64,000 nucleotides of DNA from DTU015 sp964406505. Lineage in GTDB: Bacteria > Bacillota > Sulfobacillia > Fermentithermobacillales > Fermentithermobacillaceae. This document shows positions 18,609 to 27,328 of this stretch, piece after piece (position 1 is the first letter of the stretch; every line of letters begins with the position of its first letter). The translations under genes were made by a program, and so were the position numbers. The DNA is taken from contig CAYORX010000006.1 of NCBI GenBank assembly GCA_964406505.1, forward strand, positions 1-64,000. The letters are read 5' to 3'. A model generated the notes under the pieces. That model made no database searches, was not told the DNA's origin, and worked only from the letters and a program-made list of their open reading frames with translations.

Positions 18609-19577
18609 CTAGTTTTCAAAGAGCTTTAAATATTCGCCGTACCCTTCTTTCTCCAGGTCTTCGAGAGGAATAAACCGAAGAGCAGCAGAATTGATACAAT
18701 ATCTTAGCCCTGTTGGACCCGGACCATCCTCAAAAACATGTCCAAGATGAGAATCGGCCTTGGCACTTCGTACTTCCGTTCTTATAAGACCCCGGCTTAA
18801 ATCTTCTTTCTCAACAACTAAATTTTCATCCATAGGCTTGGTAAAACTAGGCCACCCACATCCTGAATCAAATTTATCCAATGATGTAAACAACGGTTCC
18901 CCTGACACTATATCCACATATATGCCGCTACGTTCATTGTCCCAGTATTCGTTTTTAAATGGGGGGTCGGTACCATTTTCTTGGGTTACCCAATATTGAT
19001 GAGGCGTAAGATGCTGCTTTAATCCTTTCCTAGCGCGATTTGGCTTAGATGTCCACGTGCGTTGGAGATATGTTTCACGCCCGGAACCCACGCGATATAG
19101 CTGATATTTGTTGGGATTTTTTAAATAATAATCTTGATGATATTCTTCTGCTACAAAAAATTTTTTTGCAGGAAGAATACGAGTTGCGATAGACCCACCA
19201 AACCGACCAGATTCCTCCATCTCTTGCTTGCTTTTTTCAGCAAGTTTCTTTTCTTGTTCTGTATTGTAGAAAATTGCCGTCTTGTATTGTGAACCTTTAT
19301 CTGCAAATTGTCCCGATGAATCTGTAGGATCTATTTGCATCCAAAACACATCAAGCAAATCTTCAAAAGATATGATTTTCGGATCGTATTCAATCTGCAC
19401 AGCTTCAAAATGACCTGTTTTCCCCGAACATACCTGTTCGTAGGTAGGGTTAGGCACATGACCACCTGTGTATCCGCAAAGCACTTGCTTTACCCCGTCT
19501 AAGCTAGCAAAAGGTTGAACCATACACCAGAAACATCCTCCAGCGAACATCCCTGTTTGAGTTGGTCTTGTCTCCAC
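18609..19577 (-). CDS. msrAB: Bifunctional methionine sulfoxide reductase MsrA/MsrB
   Basis: This 322-residue fusion repairs oxidised methionine. The MsrA domain (about residues 8-165) has the catalytic AGGCFWC motif and the YTGGHVPNPTYEQVC segment for the S-epimer. The MsrB domain (about 180-310) has SGCGWPSFTKP and the catalytic Cys in RYCINSAALRF for the R-epimer. The usual MsrB zinc CxxC pairs are absent, as in many fused forms. The GTG start lies behind AAGGAGATGAG. It is separated from the upstream DUF438 gene by a GC-rich hairpin. Confidence 0.94.
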   Translation of the reverse strand: METRPTQTGMFAGGCFWCMVQPFASLDGVKQVLCGYTGGHVPNPTYEQVCSGKTGHFEAVQIEYDPKIISFEDLLDVFWMQIDPTDSSGQFADKGSQYKTAIFYNTEQEKKLAEKSKQEMEESGRFGGSIATRILPAKKFFVAEEYHQDYYLKNPNKYQLYRVGSGRETYLQRTWTSKPNRARKGLKQHLTPHQYWVTQENGTDPPFKNEYWDNERSGIYVDIVSGEPLFTSLDKFDSGCGWPSFTKPMDENLVVEKEDLSRGLIRTEVRSAKADSHLGHVFEDGPGPTGLRYCINSAALRFIPLEDLEKEGYGEYLKLFEN

Positions 19578-19599
19578 AAACTCATCTCCTTAAAAATAT

Positions 19600-19634
19600 G
19601 CCCGGCTACGACGGTAATAACCGCATTGCCGGGC
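19600..19634 (-). terminator. Intrinsic terminator after the DUF438 gene
   Basis: GCCCGGC (19600-19606) and GCCGGGC (19628-19634) form a 7-base GC stem. On the minus strand it is followed by ATATTTTTAA, and on the plus strand by TTTTTG, so it could work in both directions. It separates the DUF438 gene from msrAB. Confidence 0.7.
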
Positions 19635-19672
19635 TTTTTGTGCTACAAATCACTTTAATGGTATAACATGTT

Positions 19673-20902
19673 TTACGTCGATTCCTTTTCTGATACAAGT
19701 CGTTTTTCTCCTGTAATTTTTTGCAAGGGAACGATATCTTGGGTCACTTCAACCACTCCTAAGTATTCATCGTTTTCATCCCTTACCGCAAAATAGCGGA
19801 TTAAAACGTATTTATCACCCATAGAAATCCAAAAATCTTCGTGAGATTTTTTCCCCTGCTTAAAGTCTGCTATTATATCCTCTACAATATGCACGCTCGC
19901 AGGCGGATGGCAATTGGATACTTCCCTACCAATAATGGCTCGGGCACGAGGAAAAATTCGGTCATCTGTTTCAGAAAAATAGCGTACTTTGTCGTCTTTT
20001 CCGACAAACGTTATATCAAAAGGCAAGGTGTTAAGCACATGCGTTAATTCTTTAATCGAGAAAACTCCTGACGGCAGAACGATCTGGTCTTGGTCCGACA
20101 CATCAAACTTTTTGTGATCTTGAGTCTTTCCATCCACATCCAATTTTGCGGGACCCCACGTAACTGGTTTTTCAATTAGGCAGTACCCTAATTCATCGCT
20201 TTGATCCGCTATATCTTTCCATTCTTGTAGCTTAAGCGTATCGAACATCATGGGTAGTAAGATTTGTTCTTCTTTAAATATCATTTCTTCTATAGCCACA
20301 AGCGCTTCTTCTAATTTTTCGGCCACAGATGGTGCGTTGGTCTTCGCAAGCAATACTGCCTCTTTGAGATGCTCGCGAATTTCATCATCGACTCCCCACA
20401 TAACCTTCGGTGGGGCTGTGACTCCATGGCGTTCCAAATACGAAAAGAAAAGATTTTCCTTTCTGAGGTAATGAATATCGATCGCTTGTAAAGTTTCAAT
20501 GCATTTTAACAAGTCTTTGGGCGATTGTTTCCCTTCAGCAAGGGCCCTTAATCCGGGTCTAATACTCTCTTCTATAAGCCGTTCAATCGCCCTATTTTCA
20601 GCCTTTAGCGTATGCGCAGGATGCCCTGGAGTTTGAGAAAAATCCAACGTGCCGTGAACTTCTTCGATACTTCCTTTAAAAACGGCCGCGTGTACGTCGC
20701 AAAGACGCATTATTTCTTCAACAGGCATTCCTTCAGCCACTAAAACTTTTTCGGCCTCAGCTATTTCAACGGCAGAAACCCCCGCAAACGCTTGAGCAAA
20801 CTGTTCTTTAACTTCATCCACCGACTTACCCTCGTGAAGTTGTTGTAACAAATCCTTGATCACGTTTTTTCTATATTCAACGCTATTGATGTCTTGGCTC
20901 AT
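19673..20902 (-). CDS. DUF438 - hemerythrin - PAS protein
   Basis: The product has 409 residues. An N-terminal DUF438 domain (about 5-75; VIKDLLQQLHEGKSVDEVK) is followed by a hemerythrin-like four-helix region (about 90-235) with HPAHTLKAENRAIE, HYLRKENLFFSYLE and KEEQILLPMM supplying metal-ligand His/Glu residues. A C-terminal PAS-like domain (about 285-395) includes FVGKDDKVRYFSETDDRIF and GREVSNCHPP. Such proteins are thought to sense or buffer oxygen, NO or redox state. The ATG at 20902 follows AGGGGGGGAAAATTA; the longer frame begins within untranslated leader. It neighbours fprA and msrAB, in keeping with stress defence. Confidence 0.82.
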   Translation of the reverse strand: MSQDINSVEYRKNVIKDLLQQLHEGKSVDEVKEQFAQAFAGVSAVEIAEAEKVLVAEGMPVEEIMRLCDVHAAVFKGSIEEVHGTLDFSQTPGHPAHTLKAENRAIERLIEESIRPGLRALAEGKQSPKDLLKCIETLQAIDIHYLRKENLFFSYLERHGVTAPPKVMWGVDDEIREHLKEAVLLAKTNAPSVAEKLEEALVAIEEMIFKEEQILLPMMFDTLKLQEWKDIADQSDELGYCLIEKPVTWGPAKLDVDGKTQDHKKFDVSDQDQIVLPSGVFSIKELTHVLNTLPFDITFVGKDDKVRYFSETDDRIFPRARAIIGREVSNCHPPASVHIVEDIIADFKQGKKSHEDFWISMGDKYVLIRYFAVRDENDEYLGVVEVTQDIVPLQKITGEKRLVSEKEST

Positions 20903-21009
20903 TAATTTTCCCCCCCTGTTGAGACAATTCTCAGATAGAAACAACAAAGCCCTTCAATCCGACTAGACTTGGCGCGGTAAACATTTGAGTGTTTCCGCAC
21001 TCCTCGTGA

Positions 21010-22197
21010 TTATTTGCTCTTGGCAATATCTTTCCCATACTCTTTACATCTTGAAATAGCTTCTTCGTCTGGCATCCACTGTGCGGTAACCCCTTCGTTA
21101 AGTACATTAAACCCAGATTCTTTAAGCAGCTTCGATATATGCTTCACAGATTCTGCAAACCACCCGTAACTGCCAAATGCAGCTGCATTTTTCCCTGTGA
21201 ACTTCAATCCCTTAACGGTTTCTAGCAGTCCAGCGATAGAGTTTAAAACACCTTTGTTAATTGTAGATGACCCAACAAGCACTGTTCTTGCTTTGAATAT
21301 TTCCGTAATAATATCGTTTTTATCTTCTTTCGCTGCATTATACAATTTAACTGTAATATCGGGATCTTGGGTACGGATACCATCTGCAATGGCATTAGCC
21401 ATGTTGCCCGTAGCCCCCCACATTGAATCATAAACAATAGTAACTTGGTTTTCTTGATAGGAATCAGCCCATTTTTTATATGCTTCTATAATCTGTATCG
21501 GGTTTTCCCGCCAGATCACTCCGTGACTTGGGCAAATCATATCCACAGGTAGTTCGAACCCCAATACTTCGTCAATTTTTCTCAAAACGTGTTTTGAAAA
21601 AGGAGTAAGTATATTGGCATAGTACTTGAGAGCTTCTGCATAAAGTTCGGCAGTATCTACCTTATCGTTGTACAAAGATTCAGTTGCATAATGCTGTCCA
21701 AAAGCATCATTTGAAAACAAAATGTTTTCGCCTGTAAGATAACTAAACATACTATCGGGCCAATGAAGCATGGGGGCTTCTACAAAAATAAGTTTTGTGC
21801 TCCCGAGATCCAGGCTGTCCCCTGTTTTGACTGTAACGAAGTTCCAATCTTCGTGATAGTAACCTTTGAGCGATTTCACTCCATTAGCAGTGCAGTATAT
21901 GGGGGTATCTGGTATATGGCGAATTAATTCTGGTAAAGCACCGCTATGATCCACCTCAGCATGATTGGCAATTATGTAATCTATATCTTTTAAGTCAATT
22001 TGTTCACGAAGGTTGTTCACGAATTGCTTATCAAAGGGTCCCCATACGGTGTCAATCAGTGCGATTTTTTTGTCTCTTATAAGATATGAATTGTAGGACG
22101 AACCCTTCCAAGTTGAATATTCGTCACCATGAAATTTTCTAAGTTCCCAGTCGACGCTGCCTACCCATTTAACCTTATCCGTAATATTCTTTCCCAT
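21010..22197 (-). CDS. fprA: Flavodiiron protein (A-type flavoprotein, FprA-like)
   Basis: This 395-residue cytoplasmic enzyme reduces O2 to water or NO to N2O. The metallo-beta-lactamase-like domain (about 1-250) has the diiron ligands NHAEVDHSG, a His in APMLHWPDSM, an Asp in FSNDAFGQH and a His in CPSHGVIW. The C-terminal flavodoxin domain (about 255-390) begins TIVYDSMWGATGNMA, the FMN phosphate loop. No rubredoxin extension is present. A strong GAAGGAGG site precedes the ATG. Confidence 0.94.
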   Translation of the reverse strand: MGKNITDKVKWVGSVDWELRKFHGDEYSTWKGSSYNSYLIRDKKIALIDTVWGPFDKQFVNNLREQIDLKDIDYIIANHAEVDHSGALPELIRHIPDTPIYCTANGVKSLKGYYHEDWNFVTVKTGDSLDLGSTKLIFVEAPMLHWPDSMFSYLTGENILFSNDAFGQHYATESLYNDKVDTAELYAEALKYYANILTPFSKHVLRKIDEVLGFELPVDMICPSHGVIWRENPIQIIEAYKKWADSYQENQVTIVYDSMWGATGNMANAIADGIRTQDPDITVKLYNAAKEDKNDIITEIFKARTVLVGSSTINKGVLNSIAGLLETVKGLKFTGKNAAAFGSYGWFAESVKHISKLLKESGFNVLNEGVTAQWMPDEEAISRCKEYGKDIAKSK

Positions 22198-22231
22198 TGA
22201 TAGACCTCCTTCGTCTTTGGTTATGATTAGA

Positions 22232-22260
22232 ATATCACAAATCTATATATTAGTGACCAA
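22232..22260 (-). promoter_or_regulatory. Candidate promoter of fprA
   Basis: On the minus strand TTGGTC (22260-22255) and TGATAT (22237-22232) are 17 bases apart and lie about 35 bases before the fprA ATG. The match is moderate. Confidence 0.35.
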
Positions 22261-22277
22261 ATCGAGGGATATGGCAC

Positions 22278-22967
22278 TTAAGTCAATGCCATCTCTACCG
22301 CGGCCAGTGCGTGTAATCTTGTGCTATCAAATAAAATGACGTCAGTATGACATTGACTGATCAACATGGGAATTTCGGTACACCCTAGAATAACGCCTTG
22401 TGCACCTCGCCGCACAAGATTGTCTATGATAGATAGGTATTGTTTTCTAGATTTTCCGTCTATTTGTCCCAAGCAAAGTTCTTGATATATAACTTTGTGA
22501 ATAATATCTTGTTCTTTTACTAGTGGAACAATAGTTTTAATATTGTAAGTTTCAAGCTGTTTGTGATAAAAATCATGATTCATGGTAAATTTAGTCCCTA
22601 AAAGTCCAACTGTGTTTAACTTTTTTTCAGATATCGCTTTAGCGACTGCATCTGCGATATGCAAAAATGGAATGCTAATCTCACTTTTTATTCTTGGGGC
22701 GAGTTTGTGCATGGTATTGGTAGCAAGGATGAGCAAATCGGCCCCTGCATTTTCAAGGCGTACGGCGGAATCGGCCAAAATATCACCTAGACCTTCCCAA
22801 TCACCTTTAACCTGCATTTGCTCAATAAGCCCGAAATTCAAACTATGTAAAAGTACCTCAGCTGAGTATAATCCACCCAGTTTAGTTTTAACCATTTGGT
22901 TGAGCAATTTGTAATATTCCAAACTAGATTCCCAACTCATTCCCCCTATTACCCCAATGGTTTCCAT
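22278..22967 (-). CDS. Aspartate/glutamate racemase family protein (YgeA-like)
   Basis: The 229 residues start IGVIGGMSWESSLEYY, the family hallmark. The two catalytic positions are ILATNTMHK (Thr where many racemases have Cys) and LGCTEIPML (Cys). A Thr/Cys pair is known in the E. coli YgeA-type broad-substrate L-Asp/Glu racemase, so racemisation may be one-sided. The enzyme would supply D-amino acids for cell wall or spore use. It appears monocistronic, between fprA and the ABC exporter. Confidence 0.82.
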   Translation of the reverse strand: METIGVIGGMSWESSLEYYKLLNQMVKTKLGGLYSAEVLLHSLNFGLIEQMQVKGDWEGLGDILADSAVRLENAGADLLILATNTMHKLAPRIKSEISIPFLHIADAVAKAISEKKLNTVGLLGTKFTMNHDFYHKQLETYNIKTIVPLVKEQDIIHKVIYQELCLGQIDGKSRKQYLSIIDNLVRRGAQGVILGCTEIPMLISQCHTDVILFDSTRLHALAAVEMALT

Positions 22968-23052
22968 ATCGGATTCTCCTCATATAATTTATAAGCCCAA
23001 ATAAACCGTCTGTTTTTACTTCGAACAGTCAATCATCAACGATGTATATACT

Positions 23053-24966
23053 TCAATTCGCGACCGCTGATTTTCTTCCGGCAAATTGACTATAATATAA
23101 ATCGGCGTAAAAGCCATTTTCTAAAAGCAGCTCGTTGTGGGTTCCTTGCTCAACGATCTTACCACGATCCATAACGAGAATTAGATCAGCATCACGAATG
23201 GTAGAGAGCCTGTGAGCGATAACAAAACTTGTACGACCTTGCATTAAGGTTTCCATCGCTTTTTGCACCTGCATTTCGGTTCGGGTATCAACGTTGCTCG
23301 TGGCTTCATCTAAAATCATCATTGGCGGATTTGACAAAACTGCTCTAGCGATAGTTAAAAGTTGCTTTTGCCCTTGAGATAAACTAGCTGCATCCTCCCC
23401 TAGTAAAGTATCATAACCGTTAGGCAAAGTACGTATAAACCTATCAGCCCTTGCCGTTTTGGCAGCCTGAATAATTTGTTCTTCAGTCGCTTTCTCACAT
23501 CCATACGCTATGTTTTCCCTAATCGTTCCATGAAAAAGCCATACATCTTGAAGCACCATTCCAAACATTTTACGTAAATCACCGCGCCTAAAGCGCTTAA
23601 TATCAACACCGTCTATAGTGATTCTGCCTTTGTCAATTTCATAAAATCGCATGAACAAATTGACCAAAGTAGTCTTCCCCGCTCCGGTAGGGCCAACTAT
23701 AGCAATTGTTTGGCCAGGTTTTGCCCTAATGCTAAGTTGTTTTATAAGTTTTTCATCCTTTTTGTAACCGAAGCATATATTTTCAACTTTTATATCACCT
23801 TTTGGCATTTTTGAAAGATTGATGACATTCTCAGAATCAGGTGTCTCTTCGGGTTCATCCATAACCTCGAATACTCGTTCAGCGGAAGCAACTGTAGACT
23901 GGATCACATTCGCTATACTAGCAGTTTGACCAATAGGTTGAGTAAATCTCCTGGAGTAGTTTATCAATGCCTGAATATCACCAATCTCGATAGCACGGTT
24001 AAGCACTGCAAAACTACCAGCAACTGCTACGATCACATATCCTATGTTGTTTACAAATCCGATCAAAGGACGCATTAACCCCGACATAAATTGAGCTTTC
24101 CAACTATATTCATATAGTTGGCTATTAACACTCGCAAACTTATTTGTCGACATTCTTTCTAACCCAAACGCCTTTACTATTTTATGTCCTGCATACATCT
24201 CTTCTACGAAACCATTTAAGTCACCAAGTATTTTTTGCTGCCCAACGAAATATTTTTGTGAGCGTTGAGCCACACATTTTGTAATCAATGCAGTAAGTGG
24301 TAGGGTAACTAAAGTCACCAAGGTTAAAGAAGGACTGATATATAACATCATTGCCAACACACCCAAAAGGGTTACTAGTGCGCTGATTATTTGAGATAAA
24401 CTTTGCTGCAGTGTAGAGCTTATATTATCTACGTCGTTTGTAACACGGCTCATTATTTCTCCGTGGGGCTGACCGTCAAAAAACTTAAGGGGCAAACGAT
24501 TTAATTTACTTTCTATTTCTTTACGCATTTGATATACGATAGATTGGCTTATTCCGACCATGAGATAATTTTGGACAAAACTAAAAAATGCACTGGCTAC
24601 ATACAGCCCCAGCAAAACAAGTAAAATTTTCCGTATATACGGAAAATCAATACCTGCCCCAGAAACGCCTTGCATTTTCATCATAATTCCTTCAAACAGT
24701 TTAGTGGTAGCTTTACCCATTATCTTGGGGCTAATTATGGCAAACAAAGTGCTGAGAACCGTAAACATTAGTACGACGCCTAAAGCAAGCGCCTGGGGGC
24801 GAAGATAATTTACCAATCTAACGAAAGTACCTTTGAAGTCTTTCGCCTTTTGTGCAGGCACTCCAATGCCATGCCGCCTTCCTTGCATACCCATAGGACG
24901 ACCTGGCCGTTTTGATGCTTTAGATCGTGATGTATTGATATGATGAGAATTTTGTTCTTGGCTCAT
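23053..24966 (-). CDS. ABC exporter subunit with consensus nucleotide-binding site (TM288/LmrD type)
   Basis: The product has 637 residues: a basic cytoplasmic N-terminus of about 60 residues, six transmembrane helices (about 70-360), and an ABC domain with Walker A GPTGAGKTT, signature LSQGQKQLL, Walker B MILDEATS with the catalytic Glu, and the switch His in IAHRLST. I chose the ATG at 24966, preceded by GGAGGAAATCGC; it overlaps the stop of the partner gene in an ATGA. With the upstream subunit it should form a heterodimeric multidrug/lipid exporter. Confidence 0.9.
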   Translation of the reverse strand: MSQEQNSHHINTSRSKASKRPGRPMGMQGRRHGIGVPAQKAKDFKGTFVRLVNYLRPQALALGVVLMFTVLSTLFAIISPKIMGKATTKLFEGIMMKMQGVSGAGIDFPYIRKILLVLLGLYVASAFFSFVQNYLMVGISQSIVYQMRKEIESKLNRLPLKFFDGQPHGEIMSRVTNDVDNISSTLQQSLSQIISALVTLLGVLAMMLYISPSLTLVTLVTLPLTALITKCVAQRSQKYFVGQQKILGDLNGFVEEMYAGHKIVKAFGLERMSTNKFASVNSQLYEYSWKAQFMSGLMRPLIGFVNNIGYVIVAVAGSFAVLNRAIEIGDIQALINYSRRFTQPIGQTASIANVIQSTVASAERVFEVMDEPEETPDSENVINLSKMPKGDIKVENICFGYKKDEKLIKQLSIRAKPGQTIAIVGPTGAGKTTLVNLFMRFYEIDKGRITIDGVDIKRFRRGDLRKMFGMVLQDVWLFHGTIRENIAYGCEKATEEQIIQAAKTARADRFIRTLPNGYDTLLGEDAASLSQGQKQLLTIARAVLSNPPMMILDEATSNVDTRTEMQVQKAMETLMQGRTSFVIAHRLSTIRDADLILVMDRGKIVEQGTHNELLLENGFYADLYYSQFAGRKSAVAN

Positions 24967-26741
24967 GCGATTTCCTCCTGGGATAGCTGAGAGTAAACTA
25001 TTTCTTCGTAAACCGCACATGAATCAAGCAGCTGTTTATGCGTACCATCACCTACTACCTCGCCTTTATCCAAAACAATAATCTTGTCGGCATCCATTAC
25101 CGTACTTACTCGTTGAGCGACAATAAACATCGTAGTTTGTTTGAATTCTTCACGTAATGCTTCACGGAGTTTAGCATCAGTTTTAAAATCTAAGGCACTA
25201 AAACTATCATCAAAGATACAAATCGGAGGTCGTCTTATAAGCGCTCTTGCGATACATAACCGTTGTTTTTGACCTCCTGAAACATTTGTGCCTCCACGGG
25301 CAATATGCGAGTTAAACCCATGAGGCATTCGACTAATGAAATCAAATGCCTGGGCAGTTTGAGCCGCCAATGCTACCTCTTCATCGGAAGCATTTTGCTT
25401 TCCGTATCTTATGTTGTCTGCAACTGTACCACTAAAAAGCGTTGCTTGCTGAGGCACTAAACCAATTTGAGCGCGTAGAAATTCGAGGGGAATTTTGCGA
25501 ATATCTATATCATTTATCAGAATTTGACCTTCATCCACATTGTAGTACCTTGTGATTAGATTAACCAATGTAGACTTGCCTGAACCTGTCCCGCCGATAA
25601 TAGCAACAATCTGGCCAAGTTCAACAAAGAAGGATACATTTTTTAAAGCAGGTCTTTCCGCACCGGGGTATCTAAATGTAACGTTTCGGAAGTCAATTGT
25701 TGCGCGAGCTGCATGAGTTTCACCCTTGGATGGATTTTGTAATATCCTTGGGCTAAATTCTAGGTTGCCTACACTATCCGTATCCTTTTCGCTCCGTTCT
25801 TTGGGACGATCAAGCACTTGGTTGATCCTTAAGGCTGAAGCCGAAGCCCGCGGTAGCATCACGAAGATCATCGAAACCATTATCAAAGACATAAGTATAT
25901 GCATTGCATATTGAATGAACGCCATTAAACCCCCAACTTCTAAGTAGCCCGCGTCAATTCGGTAGCTGCCAATCCATATGATAGTAATAGTCATAAAATT
26001 AATTGTTAATGTCATAAGCGGCATTAAAATAGACATAATACGGTAAACTCTTGCAGCAGTCTTGGTTAAATCTTTATTTGCGCGATCAAACCGGCGTGCT
26101 TCATAATCGACGCGATCAAATGCTCTTATCACACGAACACCAATTAAACTTTCACGCAAAATCAAATTCAAATCGTCTAATTTGTTTTGCAGCGCTTTAA
26201 ATAAAGGCAAACCTTTTTTTGTCACTACAAAAACCATAACAGAAATAATAGGTAGTATAGCGATAAGCAATAATGAAAGTTTAGGATCTCTTGAAAACAC
26301 CATGATAATACCGCCTATTAGCATCAAAGGCGCACTGATTACAATACGCAAAGTCATCAACACTACCATCTGAATCTGGACAATGTCGTTTGTGGTTCTT
26401 GTAATTAAAGAAGCAGTCCCTAACTCATCAAATTCGTGAAGCGGAAGCGCGGTAACATGGGAAAACACGGTAGTTCGAAGATCCCTTCCGTAACCAGACG
26501 ATATCCTTGCAGACAAATAACCCGCTAAAGTGGCGCAAACGGTACCTCCTAAGGCTACAAGTAACATTCGACCGCCTATTTCCCAAATCAATGCAGTATT
26601 ACCGGATACGATACCTTTGTCTACAATATTCGCCATAAAACTAGGAAGAGCAAGTTCAGATAGAGTTTGAATCATTACTAAAATCATTACGGTAATTACC
26701 ATCCAAGAAAATGGTTTCAAGTATTGATAAAATCGTTTCAC
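24963..26741 (-). CDS. ABC exporter subunit with degenerate nucleotide-binding site (TM287/LmrC type)
   Basis: This 592-residue half transporter has six transmembrane helices (about 15-310) and an ABC domain with Walker A GGTGSGKST and signature VSGGQKQR. Walker B ends FDDSFSALD, with Asp where the catalytic Glu belongs, and the switch residue is Gln (VAQRVST) rather than His. This asymmetry is typical of heterodimeric exporters such as TM287/288 and BmrCD. The first gene of a two-gene operon. Confidence 0.9.
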   Translation of the reverse strand: MKRFYQYLKPFSWMVITVMILVMIQTLSELALPSFMANIVDKGIVSGNTALIWEIGGRMLLVALGGTVCATLAGYLSARISSGYGRDLRTTVFSHVTALPLHEFDELGTASLITRTTNDIVQIQMVVLMTLRIVISAPLMLIGGIIMVFSRDPKLSLLLIAILPIISVMVFVVTKKGLPLFKALQNKLDDLNLILRESLIGVRVIRAFDRVDYEARRFDRANKDLTKTAARVYRIMSILMPLMTLTINFMTITIIWIGSYRIDAGYLEVGGLMAFIQYAMHILMSLIMVSMIFVMLPRASASALRINQVLDRPKERSEKDTDSVGNLEFSPRILQNPSKGETHAARATIDFRNVTFRYPGAERPALKNVSFFVELGQIVAIIGGTGSGKSTLVNLITRYYNVDEGQILINDIDIRKIPLEFLRAQIGLVPQQATLFSGTVADNIRYGKQNASDEEVALAAQTAQAFDFISRMPHGFNSHIARGGTNVSGGQKQRLCIARALIRRPPICIFDDSFSALDFKTDAKLREALREEFKQTTMFIVAQRVSTVMDADKIIVLDKGEVVGDGTHKQLLDSCAVYEEIVYSQLSQEEIA

Positions 26742-27328
26742 CGAATCATCTCCAACTCAGCTGGATTGGCATATCTTCAACATTTCAATTTAATTCATTA
26801 GTTTTTACTCGGTTGTTCCTTTTTTCCATTTTTGTTCGACGCATAAAATTAAGCAACCAACGACTTACAATTATACTCAAATTCAACTTGTAATAACAGT
26901 AGATCCATAATACCAATACCGTAATAGTACGGTTAAGTCACTGGTGAGATGTTCAAGTGACCTTCACACTATTATTTAGCACTCAATAACCAAAAGAAAT
27001 TTTCACAACTTTTACTTTATTGTGTAGCCTTTTAATTGTATAATATTGCCAAACACAACTTTAGCAATTTATCTCCTGTTCCTAAAATAAATAGAAATAT
27101 ACTTCCAGCAAACTTTAAACCAGTAATTGGGGCGAAAACTATTCTAATTAGATCTACATTGCACAATACATTTTTCGAAAACATAACCATAAGGGAAATT
27201 TTTCAGGTTTAGGGATAAATCAGTCCCTTTGGGTTTTCATTTGGTGTTAAAACCGTTAATCTGAACAATTTTATCAATTTACGTGGCCATCAGTTCAATT
27301 TAGTCGAGGATACAGATGAAAGGGCGAA
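26742..27328. other. Long AT-rich intergenic region between divergent genes
   Basis: The 587 bases separate the ABC operon from the signalling gene. Two short hairpins, AGGGA...TCCCT and GGTTTT...AAAACC, follow each other at about 27212-27256, near the start of the signalling gene, and might form a structured leader. They do not match the c-di-GMP riboswitch consensus I know. A TATAAT lies near 27039 without a good -35. No gene is supported. Confidence 0.4.

Noticed and set aside
20974..20998. GCGG-T-AAACA...TGTTTCCGC hairpin downstream of fprA
   Set aside because: The stem has a bulge and no T-tract on the minus strand, so a terminator could not be supported.
27032..27190. Minus-strand frame of 52 codons with hydrophobic residues in the long intergenic region
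   Set aside because: It lacks a ribosome-binding site and such frames arise easily in AT-rich DNA.
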